Shown here: in pieces, positions 7,542 to 17,190 of the stretch
How positions within the stretch are numbered: the stretch's first letter is position 1
Layout of the letters: the number at the start of each line of letters is the position of its first letter
Origin: DATGZX01 sp035296965
GTDB lineage: Bacteria; Planctomycetota; Planctomycetia; Gemmatales; Gemmataceae
Direction: 5' to 3'
NCBI GenBank assembly: GCA_035296965.1
Contig: DATGZX010000055.1
Location: forward strand, 5,349 to 69,348
DNA: 64,000 nucleotides
The notes under the pieces: generated by a model
The model's database searches: none
Seen by the model: the letters and a program-made list of their open reading frames with translations, nothing else
What the model was told of the DNA's origin: nothing
Program-made: the position numbers and the translations under genes

Positions 7542-9233
7542 ATGGATCTTGTGCAACGTTTGCTTCAGAGAGGCGTACTTAAGGAGGCTGACGCGGCCCG
7601 GGTGAAGGAGGCCGAGGCGGCAGCGCCCACCAAGCGTTTGCACGAACTCTTGATTGAGAAGGGATTCGCCCAAGAGGAACAAGTGCTGAGCGCGTTGTCC
7701 GAAGAGCTGGGCATGGAGTTCGTCGATTTGACGGACCGCAAGGTCGAGCCCGAAACGCTGCAGGCCATGCCGCTCAGACTCGTGCACCGGCGTACTCTCA
7801 TGCCTTTATCGCGCGAGAACGGCACGCTGGTGGTCGCAACCGGCGACCCATACGACGTCTATGCCCTGGACGAGCTGCAAACGCTCACCGGCTTGCAGAT
7901 CATTCCGGTTCTCGCCAGCTCCCGCGAAATCGCCCGCCTTATCAAAACCCATTTCGGCGTCGGCGGCGAGACGGTCACCGCGCTCATGCAGGAACGCGCC
8001 GATGATGTCGAGCTGCTGGAAGAACTCGAGGCAGACGACAGCGAACTCGCCAAGCAAGCGCAAGAGGCTTCCGTCGTGAAGCTCGTTAACGAGATTCTGG
8101 TGGAAGCCGCCGACGAGCGCGCCAGCGACATCCATGTTGAGCCGGAGGAGACCGGACTGCGCATCCGCTACCGCATCGACGGCCTACTGCAAACGCAGCC
8201 GTTGCCCCCTGAGATCAATCGCTTTCAAGCTGCGATCATCAGCCGCATCAAGATCATGTCGCGGCTCAACATCGCCGAGAAACGTCTTCCGCAAGACGGC
8301 CGCATCAAGATGCGCGTGCACAGTCGCGAAATCGACGTGCGCGTCTCGATCATCCCCATGACGCACGGCGAAGGAATTGTCATGCGTCTTCTCGACAAGG
8401 GCCGCATGGTATTCAATCTTGCCAATGTCGGCATGCTGCCCGACAACTACCAGACCTTCCGCAAGGTGATCGACAGGCCGCACGGCATCGTTCTGGTGAC
8501 AGGACCAACCGGTTCCGGAAAATCGACCACGCTTTATAGCGCCCTCAATGAGATCAAGGAAGAGACCGTCAAGATCATCACCGTCGAGGACCCCGTCGAA
8601 TATCAACAGCCCGGCATCAGTCAAATTCAGGTGCACAGCAAGATCGGCCTTACCTTCGCCGCAATATTGCGCAGCATTCTGCGCCACGACCCCGACGTAA
8701 TCCTTATCGGCGAAATGCGCGACCTGGAAACGGCCGAAAGCGCCATCCAGGCCTCGTTGACTGGGCACCTTGTGTTCAGCACCTTGCACACCAATGACGC
8801 GCCCTCCGCCTTCACGCGCCTCATCGATATGGGGATCGAGCCGTTCCTGGTGGGCAGCACTGTCGAAGCCGTGATGGCCCAGCGCCTCGTACGTACGATC
8901 TGCCCGGAATGCAAGGTTCAATACGAGCCGGCGGAGCATGACGTGCCATCCGATTTTCCCCATGACGGCCCCAAGCTGCAGCTCTGGAAGGGTGCGGGAT
9001 GCCGGGCTTGCCGGCAGACGGGCTATCGTGGCCGCCAGGGGATCTTCGAGCTGATGGTCACGGGGGACTCGATCCGCGACATGTGCGTCCAGAGAGTGAA
9101 CGCGAGCGTCATTCGCAACCAAGCAATCAAGCAAGGAATGTTGACGCTGCGGCAGGATGGCTGGCGGAAGGTGCGGGATGGAATTACCACCATCGAAGAA
9201 GTGGCCCGCGTGACGGCAGGCGATGTTAGCTGA
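7542..9233 (+). CDS. gspE: Type II secretion ATPase GspE
   Basis: 563 residues, the normal length. An N-terminal T2SSE_N domain (about 1-150) is followed by the ATPase core. Walker A GPTGSGKST starts near residue 321, the Asp box (TVEDPVEYQ) follows, Walker B (VILIGEMRD) is near 386 and the His box is at STLHTNDAPSAF. The zinc-binding tetracysteine motif CPEC ... CRAC lies near 454 and 487, as in GspE/PilB. The enzyme powers pseudopilus assembly at the cytoplasmic face of the inner membrane. It is the first gene of a same-strand run through the secretin at 24.3 kb. GAGG lies seven bases before the ATG. PilB of a type IV pilus is the alternative, but the downstream gene set is that of type II secretion. 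Confidence 0.96.
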   Translation: MDLVQRLLQRGVLKEADAARVKEAEAAAPTKRLHELLIEKGFAQEEQVLSALSEELGMEFVDLTDRKVEPETLQAMPLRLVHRRTLMPLSRENGTLVVATGDPYDVYALDELQTLTGLQIIPVLASSREIARLIKTHFGVGGETVTALMQERADDVELLEELEADDSELAKQAQEASVVKLVNEILVEAADERASDIHVEPEETGLRIRYRIDGLLQTQPLPPEINRFQAAIISRIKIMSRLNIAEKRLPQDGRIKMRVHSREIDVRVSIIPMTHGEGIVMRLLDKGRMVFNLANVGMLPDNYQTFRKVIDRPHGIVLVTGPTGSGKSTTLYSALNEIKEETVKIITVEDPVEYQQPGISQIQVHSKIGLTFAAILRSILRHDPDVILIGEMRDLETAESAIQASLTGHLVFSTLHTNDAPSAFTRLIDMGIEPFLVGSTVEAVMAQRLVRTICPECKVQYEPAEHDVPSDFPHDGPKLQLWKGAGCRACRQTGYRGRQGIFELMVTGDSIRDMCVQRVNASVIRNQAIKQGMLTLRQDGWRKVRDGITTIEEVARVTAGDVS

Positions 9234-9288
9234 GCCTGCGTTTCGGAGGTCGCGTCGGCAGGATAAACCGTCATCAAGAGGTTAGCGT

Positions 9289-10497
9289 ATGCCGGAATTC
9301 ACTTATGAAGCTGTGGCTTCCTCAGGCCAACGCAGCCAGGGCACTTTGGCCGCAGGCTCCGAGCGCGAAGCATTGGCCGTGCTTGATTCTCAGGGCCTCA
9401 TGCCTCTGAAAATCACCCAGGCTAAAGGGGCGGGCGCCGGCCATCGCAAGGGCCGCCGGGTACGCGGGCGTTACATGGCGAGCTTCTATTCCCAGCTAGC
9501 CGACCTTCTCCATTCAGGCGTCCCGCTGCTACGCAGCTTGGATCTTCTGGATCGCCAGACCTCGCAGCCTGTCCTGGCGGAAACGGTGCGCGAAGTGCGC
9601 AACAAGGTCGCCAACGGTACCAGCCTTGCCGAAGCGATGGCCCACTATCCGCGCGTATTCAACGAGCTGGCGATCAGCATGGTCCGGGCCGGACAGGAGG
9701 GCGGCTTCCTTGAAGACGTGCTCAAACGCATCGCCGATTTCACCGAAAACCAGGAAGACCTCAAATCCAAAGTGATTGGCGCGATGGCCTACCCGATCTT
9801 TCTGGCGCTTGCCGGCTTCATGGTCCTCAACGTGCTCGTCATTTTCTTCGTGCCCCGCTTCGAGCCGATTTTCAAGAAGCTGGAGGAAAAGGGAGAATTG
9901 CCCGCGGTCACGCAATTCATCATGGGCGCAAGCCACCTCATGCAACGCCAAGGATGGTTGGTTCTCCCCGCAGGCATCGGCCTGGTGTATGCGTTCCGCC
10001 GCTGGGCGGGCACGGAGGCGGGCAGGATCCGCCTGGACGGCTGGCGGCTGCGCGTGCCCGGCGCCGGTCCCATTTACCTCCACCTTGCTTTGTCCCGGTT
10101 CACGCGCATCCTCGGCACGCTGCTGCACAATGGTATCCCCATCCTCAACGCCCTCCGTATCGCCAAGGACGCTACCGGCAACCGCGTCCTTAGCCGGGCG
10201 ATTGAACAATCCGCCGAGAATATCAAGGGTGGCGATACATTGGCGGCGCCATTGGCTGCATGCAAGTACTTCCCACGCGACGTCTGCGAGATGATCGCGG
10301 TCGGAGAGGAAAGCAACAGCCTCGACTCCGTTCTGGTCGATATTGCGGTGGCGCTGGAAAAACGGACAACCAGGCAGCTAGAGCTGTTTGTCCGCCTTCT
10401 GGAGCCGATGATGTTACTGGTGATGGGCGGCGTGACGTTGGTGGTTGTTGCCGGCCTGTTGCTGCCAGTCTTCAAGATGAGCAGCGCCATCAACTGA
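9289..10497 (+). CDS. gspF: Type II secretion inner-membrane platform protein GspF
   Basis: 402 residues with two tandem T2SSF domains (about 65-190 and 270-395), each with helical bundles ending in hydrophobic segments. The short N-terminal stretch (MPEFTYEAVASSGQ) is typical of GspF/PilC. It forms the polytopic platform that GspE rotates to insert pseudopilins. It is 55 bases downstream of gspE, and GAGG lies just before the ATG. About 130 bases separate it from gspG, the largest gap in the first half of the operon. Confidence 0.95.
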   Translation: MPEFTYEAVASSGQRSQGTLAAGSEREALAVLDSQGLMPLKITQAKGAGAGHRKGRRVRGRYMASFYSQLADLLHSGVPLLRSLDLLDRQTSQPVLAETVREVRNKVANGTSLAEAMAHYPRVFNELAISMVRAGQEGGFLEDVLKRIADFTENQEDLKSKVIGAMAYPIFLALAGFMVLNVLVIFFVPRFEPIFKKLEEKGELPAVTQFIMGASHLMQRQGWLVLPAGIGLVYAFRRWAGTEAGRIRLDGWRLRVPGAGPIYLHLALSRFTRILGTLLHNGIPILNALRIAKDATGNRVLSRAIEQSAENIKGGDTLAAPLAACKYFPRDVCEMIAVGEESNSLDSVLVDIAVALEKRTTRQLELFVRLLEPMMLLVMGGVTLVVVAGLLLPVFKMSSAIN

Positions 10498-10630
10498 GAA
10501 ATCGAACCTTCCGTTGGTCCGCCGGCACACTTGTCCACTTCTCATGGTTTCTTAATTGGGCGTTGGGTAATGTGTAGGGTGAGCATAGTAGGCTAAACAA
10601 AATTTGGTGAACTTTTTGGGAGGCTTGATC

Positions 10631-11038
10631 ATGGTGCTGCGACGCGAGCCTCGCGCGACCAAGCGTGCGGGCTTTACCCTGATGGAAATGTTGATCGTGG
10701 TGGCCATCATTGTCGTCTTAGCCGGCGTAGGCGGCGTCGTTTATCTCCGCGTGCTGGATGAGTCCAAGGTCAATGTCGCCAAAAGCCAGGCCAAAATCCT
10801 TGCGGAGGCTGTGGCCATGTACGAGCTCAGTTGTGGCAGGTACCCGGCCAACCTGGAAGAGCTCACGCAGCCCCAGGATGGCAAGAAGGCACTCCTTGAA
10901 CCTTCGGCCTTGATCGACCCCTGGAGTCGTCCCTATCAGTTAGCAGTTCCAGGGCCTCACCATCCAACCACGGGGGCGCCCGACGTGTGGTCCTTGGGGC
11001 CGACCGGCGATCAGAATGGGGCAGTCGGGAACTGGTGA
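10631..11038 (+). CDS. gspG: Major pseudopilin GspG
   Basis: 135 residues with a class III signal sequence: a basic leader (RREPRATKRAG) then FTLMEMLIVVAIIVVLAG with the conserved Glu5. The C-terminal domain has the hallmark GspG elements AVAMYELSCGRYPANLEEL and DPWSRPYQ, and ends with DVWSLGPTGDQ, the region that binds calcium in homologues. It is the main subunit of the pseudopilus. I chose ATG 10631 because GGGAGG lies seven bases upstream; a longer form from 10604 would extend the leader. Confidence 0.94.
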   Translation: MVLRREPRATKRAGFTLMEMLIVVAIIVVLAGVGGVVYLRVLDESKVNVAKSQAKILAEAVAMYELSCGRYPANLEELTQPQDGKKALLEPSALIDPWSRPYQLAVPGPHHPTTGAPDVWSLGPTGDQNGAVGNW

Positions 11039-11093
11039 ACGACCACGTTCCCCAGCTGAGAAGCGGACGCCGGGACTACGGGAGGTACCACCC

Positions 11094-11690
11094 ATGCAGC
11101 GAGCACGTTCGGCATATACGCTGTTGGAAGTGATCCTCGTCATGGCTCTCCTGGCGATCATTGCGGCACTTGCCGTCCCTTCGATTGACGCGATGATGGC
11201 ACAAAACCGCTTGAACGCATCCGTAGACCAGGTTCGCGCTGCCTGGTCGATGGCGCGAGCACGGGCGCTGGAGGAAGGCTTGTCCTACCGCTTCTCCATT
11301 CAGCCCGGAGAGAATTCGTCCTACCGAATAGCACCTGACAACGAGGCGTTTGCCGGGAATGGAAGTGGCACGTCGCCTGCATCCGATGAGGTGAGCACCC
11401 CGCCGCTCATCCTGGAGGAAAAACTCCAAGAAGGAGTCCGTTTCTCCGTATATGACGAGGCGCTGCCCGGTGATCCATCGGCCGATGGCAGCGGCGACGG
11501 CAGCACGGCGCCGCCGCCCGGCAATACCGACTCGAACGGCTGGATTGGCGTGGCGGTCTTCCTACCGGACGGGACCTGCCGGCAGGATGTGAGCCTCCTC
11601 TTTCAAAAGCGCGGTGCCGTTTCCAGAATCTTGAGTCTGCGGGCTCTCACGGGTGTCGTGAAGGTCCGCATTCCTTCGGCAGGCAAATAA
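11094..11690 (+). CDS. gspH: Minor pseudopilin, GspH-like
   Basis: 198 residues. The leader MQRARSA precedes YTLLEVILVMALLAIIAALA, with Glu5 present and alanine instead of glycine at the position before cleavage. The globular part carries a GspH-type pattern (AQNRLNASVDQVRAAWSMARARALEEG), the long N-terminal helix of GspH/FimT. A Gly/Ser/Pro-rich loop (DPSADGSGDGSTAPPPG) interrupts the C-terminal domain. The start is set by GGGAGG eight bases upstream; the frame is open to 11016 but this would overlap gspG. It is assigned from position and N-terminal motif. Confidence 0.85.
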   Translation: MQRARSAYTLLEVILVMALLAIIAALAVPSIDAMMAQNRLNASVDQVRAAWSMARARALEEGLSYRFSIQPGENSSYRIAPDNEAFAGNGSGTSPASDEVSTPPLILEEKLQEGVRFSVYDEALPGDPSADGSGDGSTAPPPGNTDSNGWIGVAVFLPDGTCRQDVSLLFQKRGAVSRILSLRALTGVVKVRIPSAGK

Positions 11691-11793
11691 TATGCGTCCT
11701 ATTTGCGTCCTATGTTGATTGCATGGTGGCGGGGCTAGGGGCGCAACCTACAAGAAGGCTCTGGTGATGATCGCGCCGGAACGGGGAGATCTC

Positions 11794-12654
11794 ATGACAA
11801 CCCGGCATAACGGAAGCAAACGGAGCGGCATGTCTCTGATGGAGGTAATTGTCGCGCTCGCCGTCTTTCTTTCTGCGCTGATCGTGCTCGGCAGACTTGT
11901 CGTGTTGGGTGGCGAGCAAGCCCGCGAAGTGCAGGAACTCGCCCGCGCCACTCAGCTGTGCCAATCGAAGCTGGCGGAAGTTGTCGCAGGCGTCGTGCCG
12001 CTACAGTCGCAACCCGACGTGCCGTTTGATGAGGAGCCCTCGTGGAACTGGTCGCTCGATTGCAGCCAGGGAGAGATCGCGGGCCTCTGGGATGTGACCG
12101 TGAAAGTGGATCACGAGCGGGGCGACGGCACGCATGCGGAGTGCACCTTCATGCAGAAGGTGCTTGATCCCTCGTTGCGCGGGCATGCTGCGGACGGTGC
12201 CATGGCGGCAGCTGCCGCGGCCGCGGCGTTAGCCGCCAATAGCAGCTCGAATTCGAACTCCTCGACGCCGGCAGGTGGGGCCATGATTACTCCCTCCTCG
12301 ATCGCCGCCGCCGCGGTCAGTGCTGGCGGTGCTCCTGTGGGCAAGGGCAAGGGGCAGGGCAAAGGCCAAGGCCAAGGCAAGGGCAAAGGTGGCGGTCAGG
12401 GCAAGGGCAACGGAGGCGGTCAAGGCCAAGGCAAGGCAGGTCAGGGTAAGGGTGGCGGCCAAGGCCCGGGCGGGCAAGGAAAAGGTGGCGGCGGTGGCCG
12501 GGGCGGCAATGGTGGCGGCGGACCCGGTGGTGGCGGACCCGGTGGTGGCGGTGGACCTGGTGGCGGTGGCAATGGGGGTGGCGGCGGACCCGGTGGCGCT
12601 AGGGGCGGAGCTGCTGGCGGCACGGGCGGGACTGCTGGCGGCAAGGGGATATAG
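11794..12654 (+). CDS. gspI: Minor pseudopilin, GspI-like, with a Gly/Lys-rich tail
   Basis: 286 residues. The prepilin motif is G-MSLMEVIVALAVFLSALIVLG, then the GspI-like helix with QLCQSKLAEVVAG. Family members usually end at about 120-130 residues. Here about 150 residues follow: an Ala-rich stretch, an Asn/Ser stretch, and a long tail of GKGQG/GQGKG repeats passing into GGGG/PGGGG repeats. The tail is in frame and ends at TAG, whose last G is the first base of the next start (TAGTG), so translation of gspJ is probably coupled. GGGGAG precedes ATG 11794. The tail is flexible and basic in its first half; its function is unknown. Confidence 0.82.
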   Translation: MTTRHNGSKRSGMSLMEVIVALAVFLSALIVLGRLVVLGGEQAREVQELARATQLCQSKLAEVVAGVVPLQSQPDVPFDEEPSWNWSLDCSQGEIAGLWDVTVKVDHERGDGTHAECTFMQKVLDPSLRGHAADGAMAAAAAAAALAANSSSNSNSSTPAGGAMITPSSIAAAAVSAGGAPVGKGKGQGKGQGQGKGKGGGQGKGNGGGQGQGKAGQGKGGGQGPGGQGKGGGGGRGGNGGGGPGGGGPGGGGGPGGGGNGGGGGPGGARGGAAGGTGGTAGGKGI

Positions 12655-13559
12655 TGGGTATGTCAGTTCGCAACTCGCATGGGATGCTGATGCAACGTCG
12701 CTCGGCCTTCACGCTGTTAGAAGTGCTCTTGGCCTCGGGGATCAGCGTGTTGCTCATGGCCGCCGTGTACGTGACCGTCGAACTTCAGCTCAAGCATGCC
12801 CAGATCGCCAGGGATGTCGTCGAGGAAAGTACGCTTGGTCGCGCTCTGCTGGCGAGAATGACGAGCGATATTTCGCAGCACGTCGATCCCTTTCTCCCTT
12901 CGACCTGGTCAACTGTTTCCGGTTCATCGACCTCCTCGGGCGGGTCAGGGAACAGTTCCGGCGCTAGCCCAGCTTCCGGGACATCGAGCAGCGGTTCGAG
13001 TACGTCTTCTTCATCCTCATCCTCCACGGCCAGCGCTGCCACTACGGGCAGTTCGCTCATCTTCAACCTGGGCGTGCAAGGGGACAATACTCACCTACTC
13101 TTATCCATCAGCAGACTGCCGCGTGAAATGACGCAGATGGCCGGCGATTCCAGCAAGCCGAGCGAGACGACCTACGTCAGCGACCTGCGGCGCGTGATGT
13201 ACTGGTTCTCCACGAGCGGCGACTCGAGTGGCCTCGCCCGCATGGAATTGAAACAAGCCACCTCGGACGAGGCCTTGACCACCCTCTCCAACTTTCCGGA
13301 CGATGCGGGACACGTTGTCGCCAGCGAGGTGAAGAGCCTCAATTTCAGATTTTTCGACGGCAATGCCTGGCAGGACACCTGGGACGGCACCGTAGCTGGG
13401 CCGGACGGAGTCACGCCGATGGGGCCGCCTGTCGCTATCGAAATTACGCTGGACATTTCCCTGGATGGAAAAAAGGCAAAGACCTATCGCCATGTCGTGG
13501 TCATTCCCACGGCCAATGGCCTGCCGCAAACATCGAGCACCACGAATCCGACAGGATAA
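12654..13559 (+). CDS. gspJ: Minor pseudopilin, GspJ-like, with a Ser-rich insert
   Basis: 301 residues with prepilin motif SA-FTLLEVLLASGISVLLMAAVY and a GspJ-like globular region (VKSLNFRFFDGNAWQDTWDG near the C-terminus). Between the N-terminal helix and the globular domain lies a Ser/Gly/Thr-rich insert of about 45 residues (12925-13055). The start can be GTG 12654, overlapping the gspI stop, or ATG 12660. GspJ forms the pseudopilus tip with GspI and GspK in known systems. Confidence 0.82.
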   Translation: MGMSVRNSHGMLMQRRSAFTLLEVLLASGISVLLMAAVYVTVELQLKHAQIARDVVEESTLGRALLARMTSDISQHVDPFLPSTWSTVSGSSTSSGGSGNSSGASPASGTSSSGSSTSSSSSSSTASAATTGSSLIFNLGVQGDNTHLLLSISRLPREMTQMAGDSSKPSETTYVSDLRRVMYWFSTSGDSSGLARMELKQATSDEALTTLSNFPDDAGHVVASEVKSLNFRFFDGNAWQDTWDGTVAGPDGVTPMGPPVAIEITLDISLDGKKAKTYRHVVVIPTANGLPQTSSTTNPTG

Positions 13560-13563
13560 TGCC

Positions 13564-15564
13564 ATGCGCCGGATATCATCATCAACGTCGTTCGTCAGCA
13601 CCAAGCCAGCGTCTGCCGGCCCGCGCAAGGGAATCGTCTTGCTGGCGGTGCTGGTCGTCGTCGTTTTGTTGACTTTGGCGGCGTATGAATTTAGCGACCT
13701 CATGGGCGCCGAGCATCGGGCAGCCGAAGGCAATCGTCGCATTCTCCAGGCTCATATCCTGGCGGATTCCGGCGTCAATTACGCCGCAGCCCTCTTGAGC
13801 AATCCCGAGAGTTTCACCAGTACGCTCAATAGCAACCCGTACAACAACTCCGCGATCTTCCAGAGCGTCATCGTGCAGCCATCGGATCAGCCCTACCGGC
13901 AGGGGCGTTTCAGCATCGTCGCGGGGGTCCCTCCGGCGGGAACTACCGGCACGCCGGGCCAGCCTTACGTTTTTGGCGTGGTCGATGAAAGCAGCAAGAT
14001 CAATCTGAACGCCTTGATGAGCATGGATAGCAGCGGCCAGATCGCTTACAACGTGCTCATGAACTTGCCGAACATGACCGACGATGTCGCTAATTCCATC
14101 ATCGATTGGATGGACCCGGACTCCACGCCGCGGACCGACGGCGCCGAGGACGACTATTATTCTTCGCTGACCCCTCCCTATCACTGCAAGAACGGCCCGC
14201 TCGACAGTTTGGAGGAGTTGCTTCTGGTCAAGGGCATGACACCGCAACTGTTGTTCGGTAACGACCTGAACCGCAACGGTATCCTCGATCCGGAGGAGGA
14301 TGATGGTACTGGGGTCCTGGACCAGGGCTGGTCGCAGTACCTCACGGTCCTGAGCCGCGAGCAGAACGTCGATTCCCAGGTAAACCCGCGCATCTACCTC
14401 AACAACTCGGATTTGAACGCGCTCTATAACCAGCTGAATGCAGTCGTAGGACCACAATTGGCAACCTACATCGTGGCTTACAGGCTCTACGGTCCTGCTT
14501 CCGGCAGCGGAAGTGGCGGGGGAAACGGAAACACAAGTGCCGGCGGCAATGGTGCAGGCGGCAATGGTGCCGGCAACGGCGGCGGTGCCGGCGGGGGTGG
14601 CGGGAATAATCCCGGTGGGATGGGAGGCTCAGCTCCTCCGGGCGGGGGAGGCAATGGCGGAGCTGGTTCTACGCGTGGCGCAGGAAGCCAGGCGGGCAAC
14701 ACGGGCGGAGCGGGGGCGGGCGGTATGACGGCTTCCCCGGGCGGCGGCGCGGGCGGAGCCGGGGCAGGCGGCGGCGCGGGCGGAGCCGGGGCAGGCGGCG
14801 GCCGGGGCGGAGCCGGTCCAGGCGGTGGCGCTGCAATGGCTGGGCCCACAGGCGGTGGCATAAATGCAGGTGGTGGCTCAGCGCAGGGTTCCAGCAGTCA
14901 GTTGTCCCGCAACTCGCTCAATACGAGCTTGAGCCCATCTCAGTCCATTTCGTCCGTCTTTCAACTCATCAATAGCTCCGTGAACGTTCCGGCGGGCGGC
15001 TCAACCACCGTCACGACCAATGTTGCCGTGTCTCCGAACGGACAGTCGGCTTCGTCCACCACAAATTCCTCGACGACCACGACCACCATCAGCTATCCCA
15101 GTCCTCTGAACGATCCATCGCAGCTCGGTCAACTTTTGCCGCTTTTGCTCGACGAGACGACGACATCGAAGAAATCCGAACTGCCGCCGCGGATCAACGT
15201 CAATACGGCGTCCGCGGCCGTGCTGGCAACGCTTCCCGGGTTGACCGAATCCGACGTGCAGAACATTGTCCAGAACCAGCCAAATTACTCGTCCGGCGAA
15301 ACACCGGATCCGGCGTACCAGACTACCGCTTGGCTGATCACGATCGCCAACCTTTCGACATCCAAGGTGCAGGCCGTGGATTCTTACATCACGGCGCGAT
15401 CTCAGGTGTACCGCGTTCAGTCCATGGGCACCTTCGACAAGGGGGGCCCGACAGCCCGCATCGAAGCAGTCATCGACACGAATGGTGGGCGTCCGCGCAT
15501 TCTGTCCTACCGTGATCTCACGGATCTAGGCAGAGGATTTGACCCGAGCCAGCTGAACCCTTGA
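13564..15564 (+). CDS. gspK: Minor pseudopilin GspK with a long Gly-rich insert
   Basis: 666 residues, about twice the usual GspK length. A basic leader and hydrophobic segment (GIVLLAVLVVVVLLTLAAYEF) are followed by the GspK domain: DESSKINLNALM, the SIIDWMDPD region, and a helix-hairpin-helix part near the C-terminus (INVNTASAAVLATLPGL). Between the two halves lies a glycine-rich insert of roughly 130 residues (14505-14890), then a Ser/Thr-rich stretch. GspK caps the pseudopilus tip. The ATG is five bases after the gspJ stop. Confidence 0.87.
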   Translation: MRRISSSTSFVSTKPASAGPRKGIVLLAVLVVVVLLTLAAYEFSDLMGAEHRAAEGNRRILQAHILADSGVNYAAALLSNPESFTSTLNSNPYNNSAIFQSVIVQPSDQPYRQGRFSIVAGVPPAGTTGTPGQPYVFGVVDESSKINLNALMSMDSSGQIAYNVLMNLPNMTDDVANSIIDWMDPDSTPRTDGAEDDYYSSLTPPYHCKNGPLDSLEELLLVKGMTPQLLFGNDLNRNGILDPEEDDGTGVLDQGWSQYLTVLSREQNVDSQVNPRIYLNNSDLNALYNQLNAVVGPQLATYIVAYRLYGPASGSGSGGGNGNTSAGGNGAGGNGAGNGGGAGGGGGNNPGGMGGSAPPGGGGNGGAGSTRGAGSQAGNTGGAGAGGMTASPGGGAGGAGAGGGAGGAGAGGGRGGAGPGGGAAMAGPTGGGINAGGGSAQGSSSQLSRNSLNTSLSPSQSISSVFQLINSSVNVPAGGSTTVTTNVAVSPNGQSASSTTNSSTTTTTISYPSPLNDPSQLGQLLPLLLDETTTSKKSELPPRINVNTASAAVLATLPGLTESDVQNIVQNQPNYSSGETPDPAYQTTAWLITIANLSTSKVQAVDSYITARSQVYRVQSMGTFDKGGPTARIEAVIDTNGGRPRILSYRDLTDLGRGFDPSQLNP

Positions 15565-15585
15565 CCTTTTTCGGGAGATTCTCCT

Positions 15586-17190
15586 TTGGCACGTTTCCTG
15601 GCCCTTGATTGGGACCACAAGCAGTTACACATCGTGGCCGCGGTGATAAACGGCGGCACGGTGCGCATTCAGAAGACCGCCGTCTTTGCAGAAGAGCAGA
15701 CTCCCAATCCGGCGGAAGCAGAAGCCCTGGGCCAGCGGCTCCGCGACCATCTGAAGGAAGCTGGCATCGCCCCGGCTCCCGTTCTGGCTTGCATTGGCCG
15801 AGATCGGGTCATTCTCAAGGAAGTACGCTATCCCGCGGTCAAGGCCGCAGAGGAACCGGCACTCGTTCGCTTCCAGGTTGCCAAGGAACTCACGGATCCT
15901 CTGGAGGAGATGGTCCTGGACTATGCTCCAACCGGAGAGGCAACGCCGGGCGGCGAGCAGCGCGCCCTGGCGCTGATTATCCGCCGGGAGCTGCTAGGCG
16001 CCTACCAGACATTGTGCCAGGCGGCGGGGCTCAAGCTGGCGGCCCTCGTGCCCCGTCCGGTTGCGCTGCTCGCCTGCCTCGGTGGCATCGCCGACGCGCA
16101 AGCCTCGGCTTCGGCGACCGGGGAAGGGCTCGCGATCCTCAGCCTTACGGAACGATGGGCCGAGCTTGCCGTGGCGCGTGCCGGCATGCTGTTCTTCGCC
16201 CGCTCGTTGCCGGGCGGTGCAGCGCTTACCGGCGAAGTCCGCCGCAACCTGGCGGTCTACGCGGGGCAATGGCCGCAGCACCCGATTCGGGCCCTGTATG
16301 TTGCCGACGGAGCGGGAGAGCACACCGCCCTGTGCCAGCGCTTGCAAGACTTGCTGTCCTATCCCGTCCATGCGTTTGACCCCTTCGCAGGCATCCAGGC
16401 GCCGGGCGTCTCCATTGCAGCCAATGGCTCGTTCGCGGCGGCCGTGGGCTTGCTGCGCACGCAAGCCCAGCGCCGGCCCTTTGCGATCAACTTCGTCAAG
16501 CCAAAAGAACCAAAGCCTCCTGATGACTCCAGCCAGCGACGCCTGCTGATTGCGGGCGCCCTGGCGGCCTGCGTGCTTTTGGCTCTCGGCTGGCTCGGAT
16601 ATGCTCAGCTGGCCAGGAAAGATCGGGAACTGGCCGCCCTGCAAGAAAAGAAGCTGCTCCAGGACGCTCTGTTGCACAAGATGCAAGAGGATGACACGCG
16701 CTTCCTGGCCATCGACGAATGGAGCGAGACTCAGATCTCCTGGCTCGACGAGCTGTATGACTTGACGGATAGATTCCCGAATGTCCAGAGCGTGCGTCTG
16801 GTACAGATGTTTGGCGAGCCGTCGCCACGCGCTGTCAAGAACAAGAACGGCGGGAAACAAGCGGGGTTGCTTGTTTTAAAGGGCATCTTGAATAACACGT
16901 CAGCTCGGCTTTTGGACCAGCTGATCGGCCGCTTTGTGGAGGACGGCCATTATACGGGCGGCATACCAGATGGCCCTCGGCCAAATCGTTCTGTCGATCG
17001 CCCCCGTTTTCAATTGGAGTTCGGCACCAAGTTCACGCTCGACAAGCGGTTGCCGACGGAATACAAGCTCCGCCTACCCGCTGAGGACGGCGAAGGCGAG
17101 GAGAACGCCGGGAGGGATCGCGGCCGACGGTCGAGAGGCCGAGGGAATGACTTCGGCCCCGATGCCTTCGGAGGAGGAGAGCAGCCGTGA
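15586..17190 (+). CDS. gspL: Type II secretion assembly protein GspL (PilM-like cytoplasmic domain)
   Basis: 534 residues. The N-terminal actin-like/PilM-like domain (MARFLALDWDHKQLHIVAA onward) spans about 1-300, one membrane helix lies near 319-345 (LLIAGALAACVLLALGWLGY), then a periplasmic region begins with a coiled-coil-like stretch (KDRELAALQEKKLL). The tail is charged and disordered. The start codon is TTG, supported by GGGAG eight bases upstream and by the domain beginning there. GspL links GspE to the membrane platform. Its last four bases overlap the start of gspM (GTGA). Confidence 0.83.
   Translation: MARFLALDWDHKQLHIVAAVINGGTVRIQKTAVFAEEQTPNPAEAEALGQRLRDHLKEAGIAPAPVLACIGRDRVILKEVRYPAVKAAEEPALVRFQVAKELTDPLEEMVLDYAPTGEATPGGEQRALALIIRRELLGAYQTLCQAAGLKLAALVPRPVALLACLGGIADAQASASATGEGLAILSLTERWAELAVARAGMLFFARSLPGGAALTGEVRRNLAVYAGQWPQHPIRALYVADGAGEHTALCQRLQDLLSYPVHAFDPFAGIQAPGVSIAANGSFAAAVGLLRTQAQRRPFAINFVKPKEPKPPDDSSQRRLLIAGALAACVLLALGWLGYAQLARKDRELAALQEKKLLQDALLHKMQEDDTRFLAIDEWSETQISWLDELYDLTDRFPNVQSVRLVQMFGEPSPRAVKNKNGGKQAGLLVLKGILNNTSARLLDQLIGRFVEDGHYTGGIPDGPRPNRSVDRPRFQLEFGTKFTLDKRLPTEYKLRLPAEDGEGEENAGRDRGRRSRGRGNDFGPDAFGGGEQP

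Noticed and set aside
12340..12650. GGC-rich periodic DNA considered as a satellite or CRISPR-like array
   Set aside because: The periodicity is explained by in-frame Gly/Lys/Gln codons of the GspI tail; there are no spacers.
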